This document shows positions 52,138 through 62,100 of a stretch of DNA of 64,000 bases, in pieces. Position numbers and translations under genes: made by a program. Every line of letters begins with the position of its first letter. Within the stretch, counting starts at the first letter, position 1. This DNA is from Flavobacterium sp. M31R6. Its GTDB lineage: Bacteria > Bacteroidota > Bacteroidia > Flavobacteriales > Flavobacteriaceae. The stretch lies in NCBI RefSeq assembly GCF_013284035.1, contig NZ_CP054141.1, positions 3,100,001 through 3,164,000 on the forward strand. The letters run 5' to 3'. The notes below the pieces were generated by a model. The model was not told the origin of the DNA. It worked only from the letters and a program-made list of their open reading frames with translations, and did not search any database.

Positions 52138-53166
52138 TTATTTTATCAATACAGTTTTATATTTATCCATGTCTTTTAAAACAATTCCTGTACCTCTAAC
52201 CACAGCTCTCAAAGGATCTTCTGCAATATATACGGGTAAATCCGTCTTCTGCGAAATCCTTTTGTCAAGACCTCGAAGCATTGCCCCTCCTCCTGCGAGA
52301 TACAGACCCGTATGATAAATGTCTGCAGCCAGTTCAGGTGGTGTCTGAGAAAGCGTCACCATAATGGCATCTTCAATTCTTTGTATTGATTTATCCAAAG
52401 CTTTTGCTATTTCCCTAAAAGAAACCAAAACTTCTTTAGGCTTCCCGGTAAGCATATCTCTTCCACGAACAGTTAAATCAGCAGGAGCATCTTCAAGTTC
52501 TTCCATTGCAGCGCCAACTTCAATTTTTATCGTTTCTGCGGAAGCTTCTCCAATATATAGATTATGATGTGTTCTCATAAAATACAATATATCATTGGTA
52601 AAAACATCACCTGCAATTTTTATAGATTTGTCACAAATTATTCCTCCAAGGGCAATAACAGCTATTTCTGTAGTCCCTCCACCAATATCCACTATGAGAT
52701 TCCCCTTAGGCAGCATCACATCTAAACCAATTCCTATCGCAGCAGCCATGGGCTCATGAATTAAAAACACTTCTTTTCCGTTTACTCGTTCACAGGACTC
52801 TTTTACTGCTCTTTTTTCCACCGTGGTAATGCCGCTCGGAATACATACCACCATTCGGAGTGCAGGAGTAAAAAAGCTTTTCTTTAAATCAGGTATATTT
52901 TTTATAAACCAGCTGATCATTTTCTCAGAGGCATCAAAATCTGCGATAACCCCGTCTTTAAGAGGCCGGATCGTTCTAATATTCTCGTGTGTCTTACCTT
53001 GCATCAAACTGGCCTCTTTACCTACTGCGATTATCTTACCGTTTCTAATATCCCTGGCCACAATGGAAGGGCTGTCAACAACAATCTTTCCATCATGAAT
53101 TATTAAAGTATTGGCCGTCCCCAAATCCATAGCGATTTCCACTATCATAAAATCAAATAAACCCAT
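52138..53166 (-). CDS. mreB: MreB/Mbl-type actin-like protein
   Basis: 342 residues, full length. Phosphate 1 is AMDLGTANTLI (D14-T20), phosphate 2 is IVDIGGGTTEIAVI, and the adenosine motif is LAGGGAMLRGL. It forms membrane-bound filaments that guide cell-wall synthesis. The usual partners mreC, mreD and a penicillin-binding protein are not adjacent: here it stands alone between a lipoprotein pseudogene and a GAF protein. It may therefore be a second copy besides a canonical mre operon elsewhere; this cannot be decided from the window. Confidence 0.9.
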   Translation of the reverse strand: MGLFDFMIVEIAMDLGTANTLIIHDGKIVVDSPSIVARDIRNGKIIAVGKEASLMQGKTHENIRTIRPLKDGVIADFDASEKMISWFIKNIPDLKKSFFTPALRMVVCIPSGITTVEKRAVKESCERVNGKEVFLIHEPMAAAIGIGLDVMLPKGNLIVDIGGGTTEIAVIALGGIICDKSIKIAGDVFTNDILYFMRTHHNLYIGEASAETIKIEVGAAMEELEDAPADLTVRGRDMLTGKPKEVLVSFREIAKALDKSIQRIEDAIMVTLSQTPPELAADIYHTGLYLAGGGAMLRGLDKRISQKTDLPVYIAEDPLRAVVRGTGIVLKDMDKYKTVLIK

Positions 53167-53394
53167 AATATCGTTTTGTTTAAGAACGCTATTGTTTCCC
53201 CTTTATTCTCAATACACTGCCTGAACATAGTAGATTTATGATAATATTAATATTAATTAACATTTGAGTTCTCCTCCACTGCAAAGTGTGGATGCTACCA
53301 AAAGTTGAAAACTAAAATCAAAACATTGCCTTTATAATAGCACGGATTCAATCACTTTATTCGTAATTTTACTTTTAGATATACTGACTTAATT

Positions 53395-55764
53395 ATGAGC
53401 AATAATCCGTTTACAGAAAGCCCATTCAAAACCCTAATTTCATTTCATAAATTGATCGAAAATTTAGAGGAAATTGCTGCGACCAATGTAGATTACCGTT
53501 CAAATTATGCTAAAGCATTACTGAAAGAAATAGAGCCTTTCCCTGAATTTAGAGATGGAATTGAAGATTTAAACTTCATTAAGCAACAAAAAACCTTAAT
53601 ACATAATTTGCTTGCCGACCTATTCCCTACTGCATTAACTCACAACGAAATCAAGGCGATCAGCATTCCGTTTCAGAATATCACTTTTAATTACTCCGAA
53701 AGATTCAAACAAATTCTACAAGATGCAGGAATGACATTTGACATGGAGATACGTGATTTTGAGGAGGATGAATTTTACATTTTTAATTGTATCTTAATTT
53801 TAAACGCTTATTATGGTCAGCATTTTGACTTCAACAGGCCTTTATTTTATGATATTCCGAGCGCGAATGGCATCATGAACCATTACCGTATTCTGTATAA
53901 TGCCGATTTCATCGAAATTATTCCAACTCAAAATGCACCCGAACTTTCTCAAGATGATATCGATTTCTTAATGAATAATTACGGTAACATCAATTTATGG
54001 AAAGAAAAATTCCCTATTGAAAGCTGGATACTAAAAGGTTTTGGAATAATAAGCCTCATTGATGTTACTAGAGAAAATGCCATATCCAACTTAAAGAGCA
54101 ATCTTTTAAAATCAGAATCAGCACAAACTAAATTAAATTTGAGTTTTGAATCCATTTTTAGATCTATTTTTAAAATTGCTGATTTAAGAATTGGTTTTAT
54201 CATATACAATGAGGAAGAAGAAAAATTCACAAACCCACCTCATGAAGAGAAAGAGATGAAAAGTTTCATCTTAAACGGCTTAGAGGAAATGGATTGTAAA
54301 AACACCATTTATGGTTGTTCTCTTGAAGCTCTTTTAGCAGAAAAAAAACCAATAATAATCTCTGAGGTTGAACAATTTTCCAAAATTTCCGGAAATGCGA
54401 GACTTGCACAACATTTGCTGCAGCAAAACATAAAGAGCTGTATTTTTGCACCAGTAATAAAAGACGATACCATACTTGGAATTATTGAATTGGTTTCTGC
54501 AAAGCCAAAAGAACTCAACACCATCAATGCAACGAATCTAGATTTGATTTTACCGTATCTCATCGATACATTAGAACGGTATAAAACCGATATGCAGCAC
54601 CAGATTGAAGCGATTATTCAAAGAGAATATACTGCCATTCATTCCAGCGTTTATTGGAAATTTAGACGAGAAGCTCTCAAATATTATCAAACTAACAGCC
54701 CCAATAAAGATTATATTTTCAAAGAAATCATATTCAAGGAAGTCTATCCACTTTATGGACAAATTGACATTAAAGGTTCCTCCGAACATCGAAATGAAAC
54801 GGTAAAAGAGGATTTAAAAAACCAATTAACCACTCTTATCCAACTTCTTGAAAAGCAAAAATCAAATGAAAGTCTTGTTTTATTGGAACAACGAATATTC
54901 GAACTGCAATCTTTTGATAAAGAGCTTGAATTATCATTAAAAGCAGATACTGAGCAACAAATTCAGAATTATATCGAAACCGAAATTCACCCTATCCTGA
55001 GAAACACTAAAATGGATATTGAAAGTGAAATGGCAACGAAAAACTATTTTGAAAGCTTAGACGAAAAAACAGGAATGTTTTATCAAGCCCGAAAGCAATT
55101 TGATAATGCTATGTCCGTAATCAATAAAAAACTAGCCGCAGTCCTAGATAAAAAGCAAGTTGAAGCCCAACTAATTTATCCTCATTATTACGAACGATTT
55201 AAAACAGATGGTGTAGAACACAACCTTTATATTGGTGCATCAATTGCACCCACAAAACCATTTAACAGCCTTTATTTACAAAATTTAAGATTGTGGCAAC
55301 TGCAAACTTTATGCGAAATGGAAATAGAACACCACTTGCTTAAAGCTACTTTGCCGTATGAACTGGATGTTACTTCCCTGATTTTGGTATTTAGCTCGCC
55401 CATTTCTATACGATTCAGGATGGATGAAAAACGATTTGATGTAGATGGAACCTACAATGCCCGTTATGAAGTGGTTAAAAAACGGATCGATAAAGCCAAT
55501 ATAAAAGGGACCAAAGAACGAATCACCCAAAAAGAAAAAATCACCATTGTTTATTCTCACAATGCTGAAGAAAACGAATACTTGAAATACATCAAATACC
55601 TACAATTCAAAAAATTACTGGAACCCAATATTGAACAATTTGAAATTGAAGATTTGCAAGGTGTATCTGGATTAAGAGCCTTTAGGGTAAAAGTGGTTAA
55701 CCATAATCAGGATAGTTTTTTTCAAAACAATTCTTTTCAAGATTTATTGAATGAACAAAATTAA
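53395..55764 (+). CDS. GAF-domain protein of unknown function
   Basis: 789 residues with no signal peptide or membrane span, so cytosolic. A GAF-like region is seen at about residues 255-400 (ESIFRSIFKIADLRIGFIIYN, KPIIISEVEQFSKIS, FAPVIKDDTILGIIELVS). The N-terminal 240 residues are helical. The C-terminal half is a long mixed helical region with LVLLEQRIFELQSFDKEL and a last beta-rich domain (FSSPISIRFRMDEKRFDV). There is no kinase, cyclase or response-regulator motif, so the output is unknown. Its stop overlaps the convergent HD/PycTM-like gene by 4 bases. Confidence 0.8.
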   Translation: MSNNPFTESPFKTLISFHKLIENLEEIAATNVDYRSNYAKALLKEIEPFPEFRDGIEDLNFIKQQKTLIHNLLADLFPTALTHNEIKAISIPFQNITFNYSERFKQILQDAGMTFDMEIRDFEEDEFYIFNCILILNAYYGQHFDFNRPLFYDIPSANGIMNHYRILYNADFIEIIPTQNAPELSQDDIDFLMNNYGNINLWKEKFPIESWILKGFGIISLIDVTRENAISNLKSNLLKSESAQTKLNLSFESIFRSIFKIADLRIGFIIYNEEEEKFTNPPHEEKEMKSFILNGLEEMDCKNTIYGCSLEALLAEKKPIIISEVEQFSKISGNARLAQHLLQQNIKSCIFAPVIKDDTILGIIELVSAKPKELNTINATNLDLILPYLIDTLERYKTDMQHQIEAIIQREYTAIHSSVYWKFRREALKYYQTNSPNKDYIFKEIIFKEVYPLYGQIDIKGSSEHRNETVKEDLKNQLTTLIQLLEKQKSNESLVLLEQRIFELQSFDKELELSLKADTEQQIQNYIETEIHPILRNTKMDIESEMATKNYFESLDEKTGMFYQARKQFDNAMSVINKKLAAVLDKKQVEAQLIYPHYYERFKTDGVEHNLYIGASIAPTKPFNSLYLQNLRLWQLQTLCEMEIEHHLLKATLPYELDVTSLILVFSSPISIRFRMDEKRFDVDGTYNARYEVVKKRIDKANIKGTKERITQKEKITIVYSHNAEENEYLKYIKYLQFKKLLEPNIEQFEIEDLQGVSGLRAFRVKVVNHNQDSFFQNNSFQDLLNEQN

Positions 55765-56933
55765 CCGCCAATTGTTTTAAAAGCTACTACAAAAGCAATT
55801 ACGGACAGTACAATTCCAATCATAAAAATATTATAGGCAATTCGCAATAATCGGTATTTTTTTTCCAAAACGATACCTAAATAATACAAATCTTTTATCA
55901 TTGAATTGTATAGATATTCCCTGTCTTTCATCATCTCATTCATGGCCCATTTGTAATCCTCCAAAGGCATTTTGTAAAAATTACCAAAGAAAAGAAGATT
56001 CACTTTTTTGTCTTCAATGTCCTTTTTTGTAAAAACCCCTTTGGTCACTTTTGGTCGGGTCGAAAGGATGGCAAAAATAATGGTAATTACACTAGACATC
56101 AGCATAATAAAAGTAGGAACAACTAAATGCACATTTTTTGGGCTGTCCAATTTTGGAATCAATGTGGAAAGGGCGATAGAAATAATAATGGCATTTACAG
56201 AAAGTAAAATATTGGCCTTACTGTCGGCAATACCACTCAATCGGGTATGATTACCTAAAGTAACTCGAAACAAAGTATCAATGCCTCGTTCCGGTTTTTC
56301 TTCTTTCTCTTTTCGTTTATTTCCTTTAGGCAATTCTTCACTCATTTTTTTTATTTTTTTTCGAAGTCGTTTTATGTTTTTTTCTTTTAAAGGTTTCCAA
56401 TGTTCAATCGCATAAGGAGTATAAAACTGGTGAATTTTTGACAAAAACAATTCATTTTCTTTTGCCCATTCTATATCTGTTAACAATTTGCCTTCTACAT
56501 TTTCCCACTCTTTTCTTAAACCTTCACATTCAAAAATGTAATCATCATTCAGAACATGATAATAGTCTGCATCCTTTATTATTTTTTCTAAAAGGTTTTG
56601 AGGCACATACTCCTTTGCTGTTGCTTTGATTAGACCGGAAACTTTAGCAATGTACTTCTCGGTTTTTCCTTTTTCCTTTAAAAAATGAGTTGCGATTTTG
56701 GCACTCGAATCTTCATGATTTTGACAACCATTTGTATAGCCCGTATCATGAAACCAAGCCGCTATCAGTAAAATTTCATTATCTGAAAGAGAAATTTTTT
56801 CTTCATCACACAATCTGTTCACCGCGTTAACTACACCTGTTGTATGGTTCAAATTATGGTACGTATAAACACCTGAAAGTTTACTTTCCAGTAAATTGGA
56901 TACAAAATCCTGAACTTGATTTACGAGAGTCAT
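55761..56933 (-). CDS. HD-domain phosphohydrolase fused to a PycTM-like membrane domain
   Basis: 390 residues. The N-terminal HD domain (about 1-180) has YHNLNHT (H26, H30), AAWFHDTGY (H62, D63) and KDADYYHV, a full metal-binding HD set, so phosphodiesterase or nucleotidase activity is expected. A basic linker (about 185-215) leads to a membrane part with GIADSKANILLSVNAIIIS, a second span VPTFIMLMSSVITIIFAIL, and a third near the C-terminus, the pattern of the Pycsar effector transmembrane domain (PycTM). No cyclase gene is next to it. Known Pycsar effectors respond to cyclic pyrimidine nucleotides. Whether this chromosomal fusion does so is unknown. Confidence 0.8.
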   Translation of the reverse strand: MTLVNQVQDFVSNLLESKLSGVYTYHNLNHTTGVVNAVNRLCDEEKISLSDNEILLIAAWFHDTGYTNGCQNHEDSSAKIATHFLKEKGKTEKYIAKVSGLIKATAKEYVPQNLLEKIIKDADYYHVLNDDYIFECEGLRKEWENVEGKLLTDIEWAKENELFLSKIHQFYTPYAIEHWKPLKEKNIKRLRKKIKKMSEELPKGNKRKEKEEKPERGIDTLFRVTLGNHTRLSGIADSKANILLSVNAIIISIALSTLIPKLDSPKNVHLVVPTFIMLMSSVITIIFAILSTRPKVTKGVFTKKDIEDKKVNLLFFGNFYKMPLEDYKWAMNEMMKDREYLYNSMIKDLYYLGIVLEKKYRLLRIAYNIFMIGIVLSVIAFVVAFKTIGG

Positions 56934-57267
56934 AAAAAAGTTTTTACATGTCTAAATTATGAAATTGTTTTTTGAAATTCATTTAATACTAGAGAATAAA
57001 CAAAACTTTGTGTAATTTTTGTTTTTTCACCTTTTAAGGTTTTTATTTAAAAGTAACATCGATTAATCAATTACCTTTATATACATTTTCTTAATTTCGT
57101 TTAAAAATTATCAAAAAACTCGACATTTCGCTAAATTTAAAATAAATAAATACGCAATCAGCCTACTATTAAGCCTTATTAAAAAGGTATGATTCTTGAA
57201 ATAATAGAAGTAAGAGCATACTTGTTTTTGGTTACCGGATAATCAAAATAATATTAAATACAAAATA
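56934..57267. other. Divergent intergenic region
   Basis: 334 AT-rich bases between two divergent genes. Apart from the sigma-54-like box at 57185-57200 and a short CCTTTTAAGG palindrome near 57035, nothing stands out. No repeat or RNA gene is seen. Confidence 0.4.
57185..57200 (+). promoter_or_regulatory. Possible sigma-54-like promoter of the phosphoesterase gene
   Basis: AGGTAT, five bases, TTGAA at the -24/-12 spacing, with the same TTGAA -12 element as the two modules at the left edge. It would give a leader of about 58 bases. The first base (A for T) and the -12 C are off-consensus. Confidence 0.3.
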
Positions 57268-60200
57268 ATGAGATTGTTTTCAAAAAATTGTTCAATAAAT
57301 TTTAGCTTCATTTTTTTAATGCTGCTTCTTCAATCTTGTGCGACACACCAGGCCCAATATGGCAAAAAACTAGAAAACCACGTCATCCAAAATGAAACAG
57401 ATTCTTCAAAAATTGCCCATACATTTTTCTTAATTGGTGATGCTGGAAGTCCTAACAAAGAAGAAGCTCAAGAAACATTTTCTTTACTTCGAAAAAGGTT
57501 AGAAAATTCAAATAAAAAAAGTACGCTATTGTTTCTTGGCGACAATATTTATCCTAGCGGGTTTCCGAGTGGCGTAATCCCAGAAGAATATGCAGAGGCT
57601 CAAAACAAACTTACAAAACAGTTAGAATTATCCAAAAATTTCAAAGGAAAAACCATTTTCATCCCAGGAAATCATGATTGGAACAACGGAACTGCAGGTT
57701 TAGAACGTCAGGCAAAATTTGTAACCAATTATCTCAATGATAAAAAAGCTTTTTTGCCTCAAAAAAATTGTGGCTTAGAAGAATTAAAAATTGACAAAAA
57801 CATAACTCTAATTGCTATTGACAGTCAATGGTTTCTGGAAGATTGGGACAAATACCCAACTATAAATGATGATTGCAGTATCAAAACCCGTGAAGATTTT
57901 TTTGACGAACTGGCAAGTATTTTAAATAAAAATCAAGACAAAACAATAATTCTAGCTCTTCACCATCCGCTGATGAGCAATGGAACCAGCGGTGGACAGT
58001 TTTCAATGGAAAAAGAACTCTTCCCCTTCGAGCAAAAAATTCCATTGCCTGTTATTGGTTCTCTATTTAATTTGACCCGAAAAACATCGGGTATCTATCC
58101 GCAGGATATCCAAAATAAAGTGTATCTCAATTTTACAAAACGGGTCAAAACACTTTTGCAAAATCAAAGAAATGTCATCGTAGTTTCTGGCCATGACCAT
58201 AATTTACAATACCTAAGCAAAAACAATATTAGACAAATCATTAGCGGTGCTGGTTCAAAATCAGAAGCTGCCAAGGCTGTGAATCCAAACGATTTTTCAT
58301 ACGGAGGAAATGGCTATGCAACATTAACATTGTATAAAAACGGAGAAACCAAAGTATCCTTTTATGGCAATGAAAACCAACAGGAAAAACTACTTTTGGA
58401 GCAAACCATCATAAAAGTTCGAGATACCGTTGCACCAAAAAATTTGCCCACAAAATTTTCCGCAACAACTACAACTTCGATTTACTCTAATGAGATGACT
58501 CGAAAAAGCATCTTTCATAAATTCCTTTTTGGGTTACATTATCGAAAATATTATAGTTTGCCCATTGAAGCAAAAACGGCTACTTTGGACACTCTTTTTG
58601 GCGGAGTCAAACCTACAAGGGAAGGCGGCGGACACCAATCAAAATCATTGCGACTGGTTGATGCCAATGGCAAAGAATATGTAATGCGTGCCCTCAAAAA
58701 GAGCACCTCCCGTTTTCTGCAATCAGTGGTTTTTAAAGATCAGTTTGTTTTAAATCAGTTTGATGATACCTATGCCGAAGGTTTTTTGTTTGATTTTTAC
58801 ACTACCTCGCACCCTTACACCCCATTGGCGGTTGGAAATCTAGCCGACAAAATTGGTGTTGCACATACTAATCCTCTTTTGTATTACATTCCAAAAGAAC
58901 CAATTCTAAAGGGCTTCAATTATAATTTTGGTGATGAACTGTACCTGGTGGAAGAACAATTATCCGATAATCAAAAAAACACAACAAGTTTTGGAAAACC
59001 ATTGGATATTATCAGCACTGATGATGTGATGAAAAATTTGCACAAAGATGAAAAATACACCATTGATGAACCCGAATATATCAAAGCCCGATTATTTGAT
59101 ATGCTTATTGGTGATTGGGACAGACACAGTGATCAATGGCGCTGGGGCGAATACAAAGAAGATGGAAAAATAGTGTACAAACCCATTCCGAGAGATCGAG
59201 ATCAAGCCTTTACAAAATATGATGGAGCTCTGTTATCGTTATTAATGAATATGCCGGCGTTACGCCATCAACAAACTTTTAAAGAAGATATTCGCAACGT
59301 AAAATGGCTGAACCGTGAACCTTATCCACAAGATATTGCGTTCCTAAAAACAGCTGATGAAAAGGAATGGATAGCACAGGCCAAATACATTCAAGAACAT
59401 CTTTCGGATGCTGATATTGATGGTGCTTTTACTAATTTACCCAAAGAAGTGCAGGACGAAACGATCGAAGACATTAAACGCAAACTAAAAATAAGAAAAA
59501 CGAAACTACAGCAATACGCAAAAGAATATTACAGGGTATTGCAAAAAACGGTTTTGATTGTTGGAACAGACAAAAAAGACAAATTTACAATTACGAATAT
59601 CTCAAAAAACAATACTGAAATAGCGGTTTACAGACTCAAAAAAGAAGGTAATGAACTGCTTTATACCAAAAAATTCACTGCAGATAAAACCAAAAATATT
59701 TGGATTTACGGTTTAGATGACGATGATGTATTTGAAGTAAAAGGAGACGCTAAATCGGATATAAAAATTCGATTGATAGGTGGGCAAAATAATGACAGCT
59801 ATACTGTTGAAAACGGAAAAAAAATAAAGATATATGATTTTAAATCCAAACCGAACAATTTCACTTTGGACTCTAAAACCAAAACCTTTTTGACCGATGA
59901 TTATGAGCCCAATTTTTACAACTATGAAAAAGTAAAATACAATGCTTTCGCGGGATTCCCTTTTGGAGGCTACAATCCAGATGATGGTGTGAAATTAGGC
60001 ATCGTGGCAAGCTACACGATAAACAAATTCAATCAATATCCATACACTCAAAGGCACTTATTAAAAGCCAATTATTTATTTGCCACCAGCGGTTATGAAT
60101 TTACTTATAACGGCTATTTTCCAAAAACTTTAGGCAAATGGGATTTTGAGTTGGAATCAAAATTCACGAGTCCTAACTTCACCGTTAATTATTTTGGCTA

Positions 60201-60987
60201 TGGAAATGAAACGGTAAACAATGATGATTTTTATGGAATGGATTACAATCGGGTTCGATTGAGAACGCTAAAAGCCATGCCATCCATCAAAAAAACAGGT
60301 CGTTATGGAAGTGAAATTAATCTTGCTACCTCTTTTGAAAAAATAAGAGTCGAAGAAACTACCGATCGTTATATAAACATTCCGGGGGCAGTAAACCCAA
60401 ATGTTTTTGATAACCAACAGTATGTGGGAGCCATAATCAAATATAGTTTTGAAAATTATGATGTTCCATCGCTGCCGACAATGGGATTTGGATTTTCAGT
60501 AGCGGGCAGTTGGAAAATGAATGTAGACCATACACAAACCAATTTTCCTGCATTAGACGCAAAAATTAATTTCAACCATAAAATTGATCCGAAAGGTCAG
60601 CTTGTTTTGGCCACTATTCTGAAATCAAAAGTATTGTTCAACAATAATTTCGAATTTTATCAAGGCGCAACTTTAGGTGGTGATTATGATTTGAGAGGTT
60701 TCAGAAACGAACGATTCTTGGGTAAAGCTTCTTTCTACCAAAGTACAGATCTACGCTGGAACATCGGCAAAATTAAAAAGAGCATTATACCAATGTCTTA
60801 CGGAATTTTAGGCGGTTATGATTACGGAAGAGTTTGGCTAGATGGTGAGGACTCCCATAAATGGCATCAATCCATTGGTGGCGGAATATGGATAAATGGC
60901 CTCAATGTAATTACGGGGCGAATAACCTATTTCAAAGGCACCGATGACCGAGCCAGAATTACTTTTGGTTTAGGGTATGGCTTTTAG
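57268..60987 (+). CDS. Lipoprotein: metallophosphoesterase, kinase-like middle domain, outer-membrane beta-barrel
   Basis: 1239 residues. The signal peptide ends LQSC (lipidated C24). Residues about 50-380 are a calcineurin-type phosphoesterase: GDAG (57-60), FLGDNIYPSG (89-98), GNHDWNNG, LHHPLMS and GHDHN. Residues about 430-760 contain YVMRALKKS (K near 477), RLFDMLIGDWDRHSDQWRWG (DRH at 618-620) and PIPRDRDQAF (640-648), a pattern like atypical Fam20/CotH kinases. The C-terminal 400 residues are a barrel of the BamA/surface-antigen type, ending in ITFGLGYGF with terminal Phe. So an enzyme is tethered at the outer membrane. The substrate is unknown. Confidence 0.85.
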   Translation: MRLFSKNCSINFSFIFLMLLLQSCATHQAQYGKKLENHVIQNETDSSKIAHTFFLIGDAGSPNKEEAQETFSLLRKRLENSNKKSTLLFLGDNIYPSGFPSGVIPEEYAEAQNKLTKQLELSKNFKGKTIFIPGNHDWNNGTAGLERQAKFVTNYLNDKKAFLPQKNCGLEELKIDKNITLIAIDSQWFLEDWDKYPTINDDCSIKTREDFFDELASILNKNQDKTIILALHHPLMSNGTSGGQFSMEKELFPFEQKIPLPVIGSLFNLTRKTSGIYPQDIQNKVYLNFTKRVKTLLQNQRNVIVVSGHDHNLQYLSKNNIRQIISGAGSKSEAAKAVNPNDFSYGGNGYATLTLYKNGETKVSFYGNENQQEKLLLEQTIIKVRDTVAPKNLPTKFSATTTTSIYSNEMTRKSIFHKFLFGLHYRKYYSLPIEAKTATLDTLFGGVKPTREGGGHQSKSLRLVDANGKEYVMRALKKSTSRFLQSVVFKDQFVLNQFDDTYAEGFLFDFYTTSHPYTPLAVGNLADKIGVAHTNPLLYYIPKEPILKGFNYNFGDELYLVEEQLSDNQKNTTSFGKPLDIISTDDVMKNLHKDEKYTIDEPEYIKARLFDMLIGDWDRHSDQWRWGEYKEDGKIVYKPIPRDRDQAFTKYDGALLSLLMNMPALRHQQTFKEDIRNVKWLNREPYPQDIAFLKTADEKEWIAQAKYIQEHLSDADIDGAFTNLPKEVQDETIEDIKRKLKIRKTKLQQYAKEYYRVLQKTVLIVGTDKKDKFTITNISKNNTEIAVYRLKKEGNELLYTKKFTADKTKNIWIYGLDDDDVFEVKGDAKSDIKIRLIGGQNNDSYTVENGKKIKIYDFKSKPNNFTLDSKTKTFLTDDYEPNFYNYEKVKYNAFAGFPFGGYNPDDGVKLGIVASYTINKFNQYPYTQRHLLKANYLFATSGYEFTYNGYFPKTLGKWDFELESKFTSPNFTVNYFGYGNETVNNDDFYGMDYNRVRLRTLKAMPSIKKTGRYGSEINLATSFEKIRVEETTDRYINIPGAVNPNVFDNQQYVGAIIKYSFENYDVPSLPTMGFGFSVAGSWKMNVDHTQTNFPALDAKINFNHKIDPKGQLVLATILKSKVLFNNNFEFYQGATLGGDYDLRGFRNERFLGKASFYQSTDLRWNIGKIKKSIIPMSYGILGGYDYGRVWLDGEDSHKWHQSIGGGIWINGLNVITGRITYFKGTDDRARITFGLGYGF

Positions 60988-61848
60988 CTTTGAAAGATTC
61001 ACTTCATAAATTTTTCCGCCAATTTTATTGGTCTTTTCATCAGCAATAATGAGGGTTTCATTGTTCTTAAAACAAATCGCTTCTTTTTGTGAAAAATGAT
61101 TTAATTTCAGTTGCGACTGCTTTCCTTTAAGAAAATCATCTCCTTTAAAATTCTCCAGCAATATGATTTTATCGTGGGTTAGAAGAACCACTTTGGAAAC
61201 GTCTGGACTAATTGTGGCACTGGTAATTGCGCAATGATTGTAGTTAGCGCCACTGTTTAATTTACCCATTAAAACCGCTTGATGAAAACCGGCTTTATTT
61301 GGGATTTTATATACTAAAACGGTGCCGTCAAATCCTTTGCTTCGGTTTTTGGTAAAGAGATAAAAGTTGTTTTTATATTCAAAGAAACCTTCCACATCAA
61401 AGAATAATTTAGTTTTTTTTGGTGGAAATTCTTTTTGCTCGGGATACGAAAATGAAATTTTATAGGCCGGAATTGCCTTTTCCTTCTCTAATGAATTTTT
61501 ACTTATTTGATAGATGCACAAATCTTTTCGAACGTTGTCATTGTTGCCAAAATCGCCAATATACAGATTTCCTGCTTTGTCTTTTGTGATGTCTTCCCAA
61601 TCTATATTTAAGGCATTTTCAATGGTAATTGTTTTCTCAATTGTGCCATTTTTGACATTCAGTCCATAGATTTTATTGGCATTACCGCTGTCTTCCAAAG
61701 TCCAGAATAAATCATTTCTTTCAGTGTAAACAATCCCGGAAACTTCTTTTAACTTTTTTGGTAAACTATAAAGTGTCGTAAGTGTTTCAGAACCGTTTTG
61801 ACACGCTATTAAAATAAAAGCAATTACAATAGAGATAGAATTTTTCAT
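60970..61848 (-). CDS. Beta-propeller lipoprotein (SdiA-regulated-like)
   Basis: 292 residues. The signal peptide ends LIAC (Cys16). The mature part shows repeated strands with KEVSGIVYTERNDLFWTLED, INIDWEDITKDKAGNLYIGDFG-type blocks and DVEGFFEYKNNFYLFTKNR, a six-bladed propeller pattern seen in YjiK/SdiA-regulated proteins. The ligand is unknown. It converges on and overlaps the phosphoesterase gene by 18 bases, so the two 3' ends lie in each other. Confidence 0.7.
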   Translation of the reverse strand: MKNSISIVIAFILIACQNGSETLTTLYSLPKKLKEVSGIVYTERNDLFWTLEDSGNANKIYGLNVKNGTIEKTITIENALNIDWEDITKDKAGNLYIGDFGNNDNVRKDLCIYQISKNSLEKEKAIPAYKISFSYPEQKEFPPKKTKLFFDVEGFFEYKNNFYLFTKNRSKGFDGTVLVYKIPNKAGFHQAVLMGKLNSGANYNHCAITSATISPDVSKVVLLTHDKIILLENFKGDDFLKGKQSQLKLNHFSQKEAICFKNNETLIIADEKTNKIGGKIYEVNLSKLKAIP

Positions 61849-61982
61849 AGCTTTATGTATAGTTACAAAAATAAGTCATAAATTTCGATGAAACTAAACT
61901 TATTTCTTGGCTAAATAATTGAATTTCTTGTTGACAAAATATTTTTCACCAAAATATTACAAACTAAATCTATTACAAAAAA

Positions 61983-62034
61983 TTAAAAAAAATAATAAAG
62001 GCTATTACTTGAATTCTTACAAGTAATAGCCTTT
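61983..62034 (-). terminator. Terminator of the xylose operon
   Basis: 15-base-pair perfect stem AAAGGCTATTACTTG (61997-62011 with 62020-62034), loop of eight. On the minus strand it is followed by a long T-rich tract (the A run at 61983-61999). It lies 67 bases after the xylA stop. Confidence 0.85.
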
Positions 62035-62100
62035 CTGCTTTTCCTTTAAGGCTGATGCCTTATATTTCAAAGTGAAATTTATTATTCTGTATCTATACCA

